A stretch of DNA of 64,000 nt from NCBI GenBank assembly GCA_044375415.1, contig JBILMS010000006.1:1-64000 (forward strand), in the 5' to 3' direction. How positions within the stretch are numbered: the first letter of the stretch is position 1; the number at the start of each line of letters is the position of its first letter. A model generated the notes under the pieces. The model was not told the origin of the DNA and ran no database searches. It was given only the letters and a program-made list of their open reading frames with translations. The position numbers were made by a program, and so were the translations under genes. The DNA comes from JAWXBG01 sp044375415 (GTDB lineage: Bacteria > Bacteroidota > Bacteroidia > Flavobacteriales_D > Sanyastnellaceae). Shown one piece after another: positions 43,303-52,484 of the stretch.

Positions 43303-46077
43303 ATGAAAACCAAAATGAACATTGCACTGGCTCTGGTAGCGCTAGTGTTTATGTGTGGAGTTTCCGCACAAGCGCAAGTTTGGACAGAAAGTTTTGAAAC
43401 GGATGGTCTCGGAACGAGATACAGTGTTTCCAATACCTTTCTAAACTCAGCAAATGACTTTTATACACGTACCAACGGTTCGAACATCGCAACTGTAACA
43501 GCGCCATACAATGCGCAAGACGGAACTTTCTTTTGGGCCGGCGAAGACATGGATGACATTACAGGTCCTAATCTAGGTGATGCTTTGACATCCAAAACCA
43601 TCACTTTTTTCCCTATAGACATTAGCGCAGTAGGTTCAATCCAACTTCGTTCCCTATTTGCTACCGGCTTCACCGGAAATGGATGGGATAACACCGATCA
43701 ATTGTATGTAGAATACAATATCGATGGCGCAGGTTGGGTGAAAATACTTCAGTTTGCTACACCTACTGCGGCGAACAATTTAGGTCTGTACCACGATACC
43801 GACCTCAATGGAACCGGAGATGGAACCCAATTGAATCCTGGTTTCCAACTTTTTCAGGCGAACATACCCGGTGCAGGAAGCTCCCTTCAGATCAGAATTT
43901 TTGCGAGCTGCAATTCCGGTTCTGAAGAATTCGCATTCGACTTGATTTCAGTTTATGACATTGCAGGTGGCGTGGCAGGTTGCACTGATCCAAGTGCAGC
44001 TAACTTCGATCCGCTCGCTGTTACTGACGACGGTTCTTGCGTGTATGCAGGATGTACGGATGCATTAGCTTTAAACTTTGATCCTATCGCTACAATTGAC
44101 GATGGGTCATGTATTTATACGTTGCCAAACATTGTTATCAATGAAGTACATTATAACCCGTGCACTGCTCAGGGGGATGATAATATCTACGAATTCCTCG
44201 AATTATACAACGCTGATGCAGTGGCTGTGGATCTTACCTCGTGGACATTGACCAACGCCGTTTCTCACACCTTTGGATCTGTTAGCATTGCTCCGGGCGA
44301 ATACATTGTTGTTGCAAAACTAGCCTCCACATACTCTGGCAATGGCTACCAAGTAATTCAGTGGAACGTTGGTGATTTGAATAATACCGGTGAAACGATT
44401 TCACTAAGAAATAATTTCAACTTGCTTGTTGATGAAGTGACCTATGCAGATCTTGCACCTTGGCCTGTTTTGGCCGACGGAGGCTGTCCTTCTGCCGAGT
44501 TAATTTCAACAGGACTTGATAACAGCTTAGCCACAAACTGGCAAGCTTCTTACGTATCAAGCGGTACTCCCGGTCTTGAGAATTCAAGCGCTCCGGTTCC
44601 AACGCCTGCTACCATTGTAGAGATACAAACAGGAGTTGCTCCAACAGGATTGTATATTTCTACGGTTGGAATAGTAACGTGTGTATACCCGGCCGCTAAC
44701 CTTTTCACAATTCAGGATGGCACCGGTCCTAATTCCGGTATATGGGTTTCAGGTTCAGGAGTGAGTGTGGGTGATGAAGTAAACATCGATGCCATCATAT
44801 CTGAATCTTTCAACCTTACCTTACTCACTAGCCCTGTGATTACGGTTATCTCTACACTAAATGCACTTCCGGCTTACGAAATTATCCCTACCTTCTTGGT
44901 AAGTGATGAGTCGTATGAAGGAGTATTGGTTCAAGTAACCGGTGCATGTGATGTGGATAATCTCGGATTTGGAGAATGGAGTTTGAATGACCTTAGCGGT
45001 CCTGCTATAGTAGACGATTTGGGATATGCTTATCTACCTACAGTATTCACTACATATACAGTTCGTGGACCCGTTTATTTCTCTTTCAGTGCATTTAAAA
45101 TTACTCCGTGTGGAGCTGCTGACGTTCAGAAATGGGGTTGTACCGATCCAACAGCGATCAATTACGATTCGGAAGCAGTTATAGACAATGGCACTTGTAC
45201 CGCCGCACCAGTTCCCGGTTGCACCAATCCGATAGCCGACAACTTCAATCCATTAGCTACCTTTGATGATGGGTCATGTATCATTTCGGGTTGTTTGGAT
45301 ATTGCTGCTTTAAACTATGATCCGATTGCCACACAAGATGATGGATCATGTTATTTCACCTTGCCAAACATTGTGATTAATGAGATTCACTTCAATCCAT
45401 GTTTAGCTCAAGGAGATGATCTTCTTTATGAGTTCATCGAATTGTACAATGCGGATGCCGTTGTTGCCAACTTGAGTGGTTTCACGTTTACCTCAGGATT
45501 TATCTACACCTTCCCTGATGGATTCACCATGAATCCCGGCGAATACATTGTGCTTGCTGTTTCAGCTGCTTCATACACAGGAAACGGATATACCGTAATT
45601 GAATGGACAGGAGACAACTTAAGCAACAGCGGTGAAACCATTACATTGGAAGATGGCTTTGGCAACATCTTAGACACTGTGCCTTTTGATTCTACAGCGC
45701 CATGGCCAAATGCAAGCGGTAACTGTTCATCTTTGGAATTGATAGATGTTACATTTGACAATGCACTACCGGCTAGCTGGCAGTCATCGTATACTACAAA
45801 TGGAACTCCGGGTGCATCGAATTCGTTCTTGTTGATTCCGGGTTGTACAGATCCGGTAGCTGTAAACTACGATCCTACTGCAAACTTTGAGGATGGATCA
45901 TGTGACTATCCCGGTTGTACATATCCAACAGCATCCAACTACAATCCGGCTGCTACTATCGATGATTTGAGTTGTGTTTTCATAGACCCATGTCCTGCAG
46001 ACTTTAACAATGACGGTATTGTTGGGGTAAGCGACTTGTTGAACTTCATCGGGTACTACGGAACATCTTGCGAATAA
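43303..46077 (+). CDS. Large secreted protein with seven Cys-rich repeats and two lamin-tail domains
   Basis: A 924-residue exported protein (signal peptide 1-24, GVSAQAQ). After a beta-sandwich region (25-225) come seven copies of a roughly 25-residue repeat of the type GCTDPxAxNYDPxAxxDDGSC, starting near residues 226, 250, 612, 638, 662, 846 and 870, each with two Cys. Two lamin-tail domains (about 275-430 and 687-845), both opening LPNIVINExHxNPC, are each preceded by a repeat pair; an OB-fold-like domain lies between (about 435-610). The protein ends with a dockerin/EF-hand-like segment (ADFNNDGIVGVSDLLNFIGY) instead of a T9SS sorting domain. Likely surface or extracellular. Confidence 0.88.
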   Translation: MKTKMNIALALVALVFMCGVSAQAQVWTESFETDGLGTRYSVSNTFLNSANDFYTRTNGSNIATVTAPYNAQDGTFFWAGEDMDDITGPNLGDALTSKTITFFPIDISAVGSIQLRSLFATGFTGNGWDNTDQLYVEYNIDGAGWVKILQFATPTAANNLGLYHDTDLNGTGDGTQLNPGFQLFQANIPGAGSSLQIRIFASCNSGSEEFAFDLISVYDIAGGVAGCTDPSAANFDPLAVTDDGSCVYAGCTDALALNFDPIATIDDGSCIYTLPNIVINEVHYNPCTAQGDDNIYEFLELYNADAVAVDLTSWTLTNAVSHTFGSVSIAPGEYIVVAKLASTYSGNGYQVIQWNVGDLNNTGETISLRNNFNLLVDEVTYADLAPWPVLADGGCPSAELISTGLDNSLATNWQASYVSSGTPGLENSSAPVPTPATIVEIQTGVAPTGLYISTVGIVTCVYPAANLFTIQDGTGPNSGIWVSGSGVSVGDEVNIDAIISESFNLTLLTSPVITVISTLNALPAYEIIPTFLVSDESYEGVLVQVTGACDVDNLGFGEWSLNDLSGPAIVDDLGYAYLPTVFTTYTVRGPVYFSFSAFKITPCGAADVQKWGCTDPTAINYDSEAVIDNGTCTAAPVPGCTNPIADNFNPLATFDDGSCIISGCLDIAALNYDPIATQDDGSCYFTLPNIVINEIHFNPCLAQGDDLLYEFIELYNADAVVANLSGFTFTSGFIYTFPDGFTMNPGEYIVLAVSAASYTGNGYTVIEWTGDNLSNSGETITLEDGFGNILDTVPFDSTAPWPNASGNCSSLELIDVTFDNALPASWQSSYTTNGTPGASNSFLLIPGCTDPVAVNYDPTANFEDGSCDYPGCTYPTASNYNPAATIDDLSCVFIDPCPADFNNDGIVGVSDLLNFIGYYGTSCE

Positions 46078-46096
46078 TTTTTAGGCAATAAACTGT

Positions 46097-46124
46097 AAAA
46101 GGGGAGACTTAGTTCTCCCCTTTT
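46097..46124. terminator. Bidirectional terminator hairpin
   Basis: aaaaggggaga / tctcccctttt around a 6-base loop, with T-runs on both sides. It lies 20 bases after the stop of the Cys-repeat protein. The stop codon and last codons of the minus-strand zinc-ribbon gene fall inside it. Confidence 0.8.
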
Positions 46125-46462
46125 TTATTGTCACTAATTTTTACGGAACCCGCTTTTTGTTCCCAAGAATATTCATAAACGAGTTTTCGATTTGAACCTT
46201 GCAGCACACCCGTGTAATAGTTCGGATTAAAACCCAATAAAATAAGATTCGACCAAGATGTTTCTGATCCATACCGTTCTAAAGCCAACTTTAGTGCTCT
46301 GCGATTCGATAATAGAATTCGATTTACTTCTTTCACAGATTTCAAATCCTGCGCATACGTTTTGTTATTGAATGTACTTCTACATTGGTCGTCACAGAAT
46401 CTTTTGTCAGATCGACCATGCAGCACAGCTCCGCATTCCGCGCATTTACTCGACATATTCAT
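46109..46462 (-). CDS. Small zinc-ribbon protein of unknown function
   Basis: A 117-residue protein (start also possible at Met3). The N-terminus has a four-Cys zinc-ribbon-like motif, CAECGAVLHGRSDKRFCDDQC, like the knuckles of small nucleic-acid-associated proteins. Next comes a helical region (SVKEVNRILLSNRRALKLAL), and then a beta-rich tail with Tyr/Trp (YTGVLQGSNRKLVYEYSWEQ). I recognise the type as common in Bacteroidota but know no function. It is convergent with the Cys-repeat protein gene and shares its terminator. Confidence 0.82.
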   Translation of the reverse strand: MNMSSKCAECGAVLHGRSDKRFCDDQCRSTFNNKTYAQDLKSVKEVNRILLSNRRALKLALERYGSETSWSNLILLGFNPNYYTGVLQGSNRKLVYEYSWEQKAGSVKISDNKKGEN

Positions 46463-46571
46463 ATCATTCAGCTTTAAGTAAAGCGAATATGAGGAGGTCG
46501 TGTTACTCTACCAAAAAATGATTATTTCCGGAATTATACGTTTACAATCGGTTGTATTTTGTATAGCGTTA

Positions 46572-46579
46572 CATATTTG
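46572..46579 (+). promoter_or_regulatory. Probable ssb promoter -7 box
   Basis: CATATTTG differs from TAnnTTTG at the first base only. A TTG at 46,552-46,554 lies 17 bases upstream. It is 49 bases before the ssb start. Confidence 0.4.
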
Positions 46580-46628
46580 CTGCGTCGAACTCTTCGGCAC
46601 TGAAACAAAAACTTAAAAACTATTTACA

Positions 46629-46967
46629 ATGAACGGACTTCGTAATTCTGTGCGTCTGATTGGTAATCTAGGCGCAGCACCTGAGATCAAAGATTTTGAT
46701 AAGGGAACTAAAATGGCGCGTTTTTCTCTTGCCACAAATGACTCCTACACCGACAAAAAAGGGGAGAAAAAAGAGGAAACACAATGGCACAATGTGGTAG
46801 CATGGGGCAAAGCTGCCGAATTGATCGGTGAAATGGCTGACAAAGGAACGGAAATGGCGGTTGAAGGACGACTTCACAATCGGACTTATGAAAAAGATGG
46901 TGAAAAAAAGTACATTACGGAAGTGGTCGTAAATGAGTTCGTCGTATTCACCAAAAAGAACGGATAG
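46629..46967 (+). CDS. ssb: Single-stranded DNA-binding protein, short form
   Basis: A 112-residue OB-fold SSB: RNSVRLIGNLGAAPEIKDFD, MARFSLATNDSYTDKKGEKK, TQWHNVVAWGKAAELI and GTEMAVEGRLHNRTYEKDGE are family positions, with the conserved Trp pair. It ends at the OB-fold (FTKKNG) and lacks both the disordered linker and the acidic DDDIPF-type tip that recruits repair and replication proteins. It is therefore probably a secondary SSB rather than the essential replication SSB. It stands alone, with a long imperfect hairpin behind it. Confidence 0.93.
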   Translation: MNGLRNSVRLIGNLGAAPEIKDFDKGTKMARFSLATNDSYTDKKGEKKEETQWHNVVAWGKAAELIGEMADKGTEMAVEGRLHNRTYEKDGEKKYITEVVVNEFVVFTKKNG

Positions 46968-47026
46968 TAGCCGGTCATTCGCAGCTCATCATCTCCGGCC
47001 AGGTGGTGGTGAGTTGCGGTGACTAC
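46967..47026 (+). other. Long imperfect hairpin after ssb
   Basis: gtagccggtcattcgcagct and its neighbours pair imperfectly with the segment ending gtgagttgcggtgactac, giving a stem of about 25 positions around the centre near 46,997. There is no T-run, so it may be a Rho-independent structure of another kind or an mRNA 3' end stabiliser. Confidence 0.4.
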
Positions 47027-47058
47027 GTTACTGCGTACTTCTTGGGTTGGAAGAGTAG

Positions 47059-49074
47059 TTAGAAAAGATCGGAGATCAACTTATCATCCACCAAATTTGG
47101 AAGAGTCAATTTTAATTTTGGCTCCGCCTCCATGGCACGTTTGGCAGCGAATATGGCCTCTTTATTTCTAGCCCAACTTCTGCGGGCAATACCATTATTG
47201 ACGTCCCAATGAAGCATACTTCTTAAACGACGATCCGCATCCGGTGTGCCATCGAGAAGCATCCCGAATCCACCGTTGATCACTTCGCCCCAGCCTACCC
47301 CTCCGCCATTGTGCAGGCTCACCCAGGTTGCTCCGCGGAATGCATCACCCGCGAAATTTTGAACAGCCATATCGGCGGTGAAAGAACTACCATCGTAAAT
47401 ATTAGATGTTTCTCGATAAGGAGAATCGGTGCCACTCACATCGTGGTGATCACGTCCGAGTACAATAGGACCAATTTGTCCATCTGCAATAGCTTTATTA
47501 AAAGCCGAAGCAATCCGAATTCGACCCTCCGCATCAGCGTATAGAATTCTCGCTTGAGACCCTACAACCATTTTATTTCTTCCGGCCTCTTTGATCCACT
47601 GAATATTATCCGCCATCTGTTGACTGATTTCATCCGGCGCCAGTTTCTTCATTTCTTCCAAAACGGTTTGCGCAATGCGATCTGTTGTTTCCAAATCCTC
47701 AGCCTTTCCACTACAACAAACCCATCTGAACGGTCCAAAGCCATAATCGAAACACATCGGTCCCAAAATGTCTTGAACGTAACTTGGGTATCTAAATCGA
47801 ATTCCATCCTCGGCCATTACATCCGCTCCGGCACGAGATGCCTCAAGCAAAAAGGCATTACCGTAGTCGAAAAAATACGTGCCCTTCGCAGTATGATTAT
47901 TGATAGCAGATGCATGACGTATCAACGTTTTCCTCACTTCATCTCGAAAACGTTCGGGCTCGCGAGCCATCATTTCATTTGATTCCTCCAATGAAAAATC
48001 TACAGGATAATATCCTCCGGACCATGGATTGTGCAAGGATGTTTGGTCACTTCCCAAATCAATAAAAATTCCGTTTTCGTCAAATTTTTCCCATACGTCC
48101 ACCACGTTGCCAACGTATGCAAAACTGATAACCTTCTTTTGAAATAAAGCCTCCCTGACCTTTACAATAAGTTCATCCATATTGTCTATCACAACATCTA
48201 CCCACCCCTGCTCATGACGTTTATAAGCTGCCTTGGGATTAATTTCTGCTGTTACAGAAACGACTCCGGCAATATTAGCGGCTTTGGGTTGGGCTCCGCT
48301 CATTCCACCGAGACCGGCTGTGACAAACAACTTCCCTTCCAGACCTTCTTTTCCTTTGGCAATTTTGCGTCCTGCATTAAGAACTGTGATAGTAGTTCCG
48401 TGAACGATTCCCTGCGGACCAATGTACATATATGAACCCGCAGTCATCTGTCCGTATTGCGTAACACCTAAGGCATTAAATTTTTCCCAATCATCCGGCT
48501 TCGAATAATTTGGGATCATCATGCCGTTCGTCACTACCACACGAGGTGCGTCCTTATGTGAAGGAAAAAGTCCCATAGGATGGCCACTGTACATTACCAA
48601 TGTTTGATCCTCTTCCATCTCTGAAAGATATTTCATAACCAACCTATATTGTGCCCAATTCTGAAATACAGCTCCATTGCCTCCATAAGTAATCAACTCA
48701 TATGGATGCTGAGCAACACGAGGGTCAAGATTATTATCGATCATCAACATGATTGCAGCCGCCTGCTGACATTTCGCAGGATATTCGGAAATAGGTAAAG
48801 CCTCAAAAGAACGATTCGGGCGATAGCGATACATATAAATACGTCCGTACTTCTTCATTTCATCTGCAAATTCTCCGGCCAAAGCGGCATGAAGTTCTTC
48901 CGGAAAATAGCGCAACGCATTTCGGAGAGCTAGTTGCTTTTCGGCACTGCTCAATATATTCTTTCGAAGAGGTGCACGATTTATGGTGGAATCAAAAACC
49001 GGGTATTCAGGAAGATTTTTTGGAATTCCTTCCATCAAAAGTGAAGATATACTTTTCATCGAGTCCGTGTTCAT
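47059..49074 (-). CDS. hutU: Urocanate hydratase
   Basis: A 671-residue cytoplasmic enzyme of histidine degradation (urocanate to 4-imidazolone-5-propionate), with tightly bound NAD+. Family motifs are LVMYSGHPMGLFPSHKDAP, TQYGQMTAGSYMYIGPQGIV, TAGLGGMSGAQPKAANI, FGFGPFRWVCCSG (the active-site Cys region) and SLHNGGGVGWGEVINGGFGM. It is about 110 residues longer than the B. subtilis enzyme, with an N-terminal extension and a longer middle part, like other Bacteroidota members. No hutH, hutI or hutG gene is nearby. Confidence 0.95.
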   Translation of the reverse strand: MNTDSMKSISSLLMEGIPKNLPEYPVFDSTINRAPLRKNILSSAEKQLALRNALRYFPEELHAALAGEFADEMKKYGRIYMYRYRPNRSFEALPISEYPAKCQQAAAIMLMIDNNLDPRVAQHPYELITYGGNGAVFQNWAQYRLVMKYLSEMEEDQTLVMYSGHPMGLFPSHKDAPRVVVTNGMMIPNYSKPDDWEKFNALGVTQYGQMTAGSYMYIGPQGIVHGTTITVLNAGRKIAKGKEGLEGKLFVTAGLGGMSGAQPKAANIAGVVSVTAEINPKAAYKRHEQGWVDVVIDNMDELIVKVREALFQKKVISFAYVGNVVDVWEKFDENGIFIDLGSDQTSLHNPWSGGYYPVDFSLEESNEMMAREPERFRDEVRKTLIRHASAINNHTAKGTYFFDYGNAFLLEASRAGADVMAEDGIRFRYPSYVQDILGPMCFDYGFGPFRWVCCSGKAEDLETTDRIAQTVLEEMKKLAPDEISQQMADNIQWIKEAGRNKMVVGSQARILYADAEGRIRIASAFNKAIADGQIGPIVLGRDHHDVSGTDSPYRETSNIYDGSSFTADMAVQNFAGDAFRGATWVSLHNGGGVGWGEVINGGFGMLLDGTPDADRRLRSMLHWDVNNGIARRSWARNKEAIFAAKRAMEAEPKLKLTLPNLVDDKLISDLF

Positions 49075-49149
49075 TGTGCGAAAATAAGATCTGTTAATTG
49101 AATGACACGTTGAAGAGACTGAAACTTTGGTAATTCAATACACAAACAA

Positions 49150-49377
<228 letters not shown>

Positions 49378-49422
49378 CTACGACAATCGAACTCCAAAAA
49401 TGTTTAAACATAGCTCTTATTT

Positions 49423-50307
49423 GTGATTCTGAAGCCGCCCACAAATCAATGTATACCCCTGAGCCTATCCCATGGTGGAAAATTTCCTGTTTGGGTAAAA
49501 CGACTTGATCAAATTCATCCAACTGTTAATGGAAACAAGTGGTACAAGTTAAAATACAATTTAGAATCCGCTCTTCAGATGTCGATTCCTCGGATCTTGA
49601 GTTTCGGTGGCTCACATAGTAATCATATCTATTCCCTTTCGTCAGCGGGCAAGATCTTAGGCATCGAAACTATTGGGATTATTCGCGGTGAATCCAAAGA
49701 GAGTTCAACACTAAATTTTGCTCGGTCAAACGGAATGGACCTACATTTTGTAAGTCGCAGCGATTACAAAAACAAAGATCTTGATATATCAATTAATGCA
49801 CTCAGAGATAAATTTGGCGTTTTCCATCTTGTGCCGGAAGGAGCTTCCAATGAAGAAGGGGTTAAAGGATGTGAGGAAATACTTACCGATGAAGACCTTT
49901 CGTATGATGTAATCTGTCTGGCGAGCGGAACAGCGTCGACATTAGCAGGTATTGTCCGAAAGGCAGGCCTATCGAAGAAAATCTATGGTATTTCTGCTTT
50001 AAAAGGCGGCGAGTTTTTGCGTCAAGAAACACTTCGTTTTTTAGAAAACGAAAAAAAATATGCCGATTTTGAGATCATCACAGACTATCATTTCGGGGGT
50101 TATGCCAAGTGGAGCAATGAATTAATTCAATTCATCCGTGAGATGCACTCTAATCATCAATTACCCTTAGATCAGGTGTATACAGGAAAGATGCTTTTTG
50201 GCGTGCGGGATTTGATCGAAAAAGGGATTATACGTCCGGATCAAAAGGTTCTGTGCATCCATACGGGAGGACTTCAAGGAAGACTGCCCGAACTCACTTT
50301 TTCTTAA
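49423..50307 (+). CDS. ACC deaminase/D-cysteine desulfhydrase-like PLP enzyme
   Basis: A 294-residue fold-type II pyridoxal-phosphate enzyme. The PLP lysine lies in VNGNKWYKLKYN (about Lys39), followed by the phosphate/substrate loop SFGGSHSNHIYSLSSAGK and the Gly-rich segment LASGTASTLAGIVRK. This matches the 1-aminocyclopropane-1-carboxylate deaminase/D-cysteine desulfhydrase family. The frame starts at a GTG (49,423), since no in-frame ATG precedes the conserved N-terminus. True substrate uncertain (D-cysteine or related amino acids). The end overlaps the stop of the convergent M23 gene by 14 bases. Confidence 0.88.
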   Translation: MILKPPTNQCIPLSLSHGGKFPVWVKRLDQIHPTVNGNKWYKLKYNLESALQMSIPRILSFGGSHSNHIYSLSSAGKILGIETIGIIRGESKESSTLNFARSNGMDLHFVSRSDYKNKDLDISINALRDKFGVFHLVPEGASNEEGVKGCEEILTDEDLSYDVICLASGTASTLAGIVRKAGLSKKIYGISALKGGEFLRQETLRFLENEKKYADFEIITDYHFGGYAKWSNELIQFIREMHSNHQLPLDQVYTGKMLFGVRDLIEKGIIRPDQKVLCIHTGGLQGRLPELTFS

Positions 50308-51595
50308 GCCAAAGTTCCGGATTCAGAGGTGTCCCACCATCAGGAGTTACCTTCCATATTTCGAGGTGAGCAACGTTAGCCTCACCGTCGTTCATGACAG
50401 TTCCGATCTTTTGTTTTAATGAAACCTTATCGCCTTTCTTCACAGCAACGGAGGAAAGTTTTCCATAGACTACCTTATAGGCACCTTTAGTGATAATTAC
50501 ATTTTCTCCGAAGCCTTCGATATAGAAAACCGAAGTTACTTCTCCATCAAAAATCGCATTTACGGAGGCCGATTTTTCGGTGGTGAAATCAACCCCATTA
50601 TTATTCACAAAATTGTCTGAAACTGTCGGATGCGGCTGCTTTCCGAATCTTCCCGTAATGATACCTGATCCCACCGGCCAAGGGAGTCCGCCTTTATTTT
50701 TTTCAAAATCAGAACTTGCAATTTTGACCTCAGGCGCTACTTCCATTTTCGGAGGACTTGGGGTGGTCTTTCCTCCAGGTGGCGTTGTCTTTGGAGGAGT
50801 CGCCTTCGGTTTCATCTCCTCTTCAATAATTTTCTTGATTTTATTCGCTAGATCGATACTCTCGCGCTCTTGCTTTTTCACCTTTTCACGTAGCTTTTTC
50901 TCTTCAGATTTTAGTGAGTTCAGTTTCTCCTGCTGCTTACGCTTGTCGTTGTCAATTTTATTCTTTTCTTCAACTTTAGCCTGAGCATACTGACGTCTCT
51001 CATTTTTTGTCTTTTCCAAATCATCCAAACTTTGTTGGATTTGTTGTTGAGTAGAAGCAATTAGTTCGACCTGCTTCTTACGAGTCTCGGCATAATGCTG
51101 TAAGAGTTTCATTCGCTTATATGCCTGATTGAAATCGTCAGCCGCAAAAACAAACATTAGCTTATCGTACGATGATCTGTTTTTATAGGCTTGCACGATC
51201 ATGTTAGCGTATTCATCCTTTAATGCATTCAACTGCACTTCCAGACGTTTCAGCGTTTCTTCTTTCCGTTGGATTTCACCTTCAATACCCGTAATTTCTG
51301 AGTTTATGGTTGAAAGCAATTCTTCTCGTAAGCCAATCTGCTCGTTGAGTACTTGTAGTTGATTCGTTGTGATCTTTTGCAGTTGCTCCGACTCGTTGAT
51401 GAGTTTTTTGGTGACCTCGATCTTTTTTGCCAGATCGTCCTTTTTCTTCTGAAGGTCTCCTTTCGACTGGGCGAAAATTCCCGAAGAGGAAAAAGCAAGA
51501 ACAAACACCACACTTAGAAATGTGGCAAAGGAAAAGCAACTTCCCTTTTTAGAATCTCCTTTCAAAGTCTTCGGGGATTTCAAATGGAAAATCAT
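50294..51595 (-). CDS. EnvC-like M23-fold protein with degenerate active site
   Basis: A 433-residue exported protein from the ATG at 51,595, with a signal peptide (FVLAFSSSGIFAQ), a long coiled coil (about 28-250; LQKKKDDLAKKIEVTKKLIN and on), a Pro/Thr-rich linker and a LytM/M23 domain (about 310-433). The zinc site looks broken: the usual HxGID is NNGVDF, the YAHLS position is YGKLS, and HLHFE is VAHLE. Architecture matches EnvC, an activator of amidases under FtsEX control, not a protease. It overlaps the DUF4292 gene by 47 bases, so translation is coupled. Confidence 0.9.
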   Translation of the reverse strand: MIFHLKSPKTLKGDSKKGSCFSFATFLSVVFVLAFSSSGIFAQSKGDLQKKKDDLAKKIEVTKKLINESEQLQKITTNQLQVLNEQIGLREELLSTINSEITGIEGEIQRKEETLKRLEVQLNALKDEYANMIVQAYKNRSSYDKLMFVFAADDFNQAYKRMKLLQHYAETRKKQVELIASTQQQIQQSLDDLEKTKNERRQYAQAKVEEKNKIDNDKRKQQEKLNSLKSEEKKLREKVKKQERESIDLANKIKKIIEEEMKPKATPPKTTPPGGKTTPSPPKMEVAPEVKIASSDFEKNKGGLPWPVGSGIITGRFGKQPHPTVSDNFVNNNGVDFTTEKSASVNAIFDGEVTSVFYIEGFGENVIITKGAYKVVYGKLSSVAVKKGDKVSLKQKIGTVMNDGEANVAHLEIWKVTPDGGTPLNPELWLKKK

Positions 51596-52484
51596 AAGTC
51601 TTATCGGTATTGATCTTCGATATTTCGAAGCGTATCTCTTGAGTCTGACGAGCATCCTTAACATTTAATCGGCAATTGGATGGATAATATTGTTCCCCTT
51701 CCAACTTAAACTCACTGTACTCGATGTCTACGTTTCTCATGTTCACGATATCGTAGAACAGAGAACGCACCAAACGAAAGTTTTCCGGTTCGAGCCAGTA
51801 ACGTGAAATAACAAGGTCGTTTTCATCACTTTTTTTGACCGCCTTCTGCACTCTTCTGTCATTCATATTCACCACGATCGTATCATTCGGCTCGAGATCC
51901 TTGTCATCAACACCGACAGCCTTCTTTACCTTACGTTTATATTTTGAAATGAGCAAGTACCTATTTTCATCTACTTCCGATCTGAATTTACCTTCGTCGT
52001 TTTCTACACCTACGGCATTACCCAGAAGAATATCCTGAAAAGTTGCGAAGTCGATATCCATTTTAGATATCTCGTTAATCACGTTAAAACCTCCTAGGTA
52101 GTAGTGTTTATTCTCAGGTATTTTGGAAACATACTTTACTGAATCCGGAGTGATCAAAATACGCAATACTTCAATTCCCAAAGCCGGAGAAATTGATATC
52201 CAAATCAGACTATCCTTTTTCATTCGGATGTTCGCTTTGAATGACTGCGTTTCACCTAAAGTTAATACCTCGGCAGAAATTTTCATCCCCACCCAGTCAT
52301 ACTGAAACTCATTGCGTTCGTACCTTTTGAGCAAATAACCCGCAGAGCGTTCGCGCAAAGTGTCCGTTGTGGTGACTACCTTTTTCGATTTACAGGAAGA
52401 AAATATGGATGCGAAAAAAATCAATCCAATCAAGAACTGAAGTCGAAAGGGTCTTACAATGGCAACACCTTGCATCTTATTCAA
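51549..52484 (-). CDS. DUF4292 family lipoprotein
   Basis: A 311-residue lipoprotein: lipobox IFSSC, Cys at about 31, then a beta-rich domain (FQYDWVGMKISAEVLTLGET, KKDSLIWISISPALGIEVLR, QDILLGNAV) resembling LolA/LolB-type folds, as proposed for this family. It overlaps the TPR lipoprotein by 8 bases and the EnvC-like gene by 47, forming a tight cluster. A role in lipoprotein or outer-membrane handling is plausible but inferred. Confidence 0.88.
   Translation of the reverse strand: MNKMQGVAIVRPFRLQFLIGLIFFASIFSSCKSKKVVTTTDTLRERSAGYLLKRYERNEFQYDWVGMKISAEVLTLGETQSFKANIRMKKDSLIWISISPALGIEVLRILITPDSVKYVSKIPENKHYYLGGFNVINEISKMDIDFATFQDILLGNAVGVENDEGKFRSEVDENRYLLISKYKRKVKKAVGVDDKDLEPNDTIVVNMNDRRVQKAVKKSDENDLVISRYWLEPENFRLVRSLFYDIVNMRNVDIEYSEFKLEGEQYYPSNCRLNVKDARQTQEIRFEISKINTDKTYDFPFEIPEDFERRF

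Noticed and set aside
49400..49411. Perfect palindrome atgtttaaacat between the DUF5522 and PLP-enzyme genes as an operator
   Set aside because: A 12-bp AT-rich palindrome can arise by chance and no regulator gene is adjacent; it is mentioned but not claimed.
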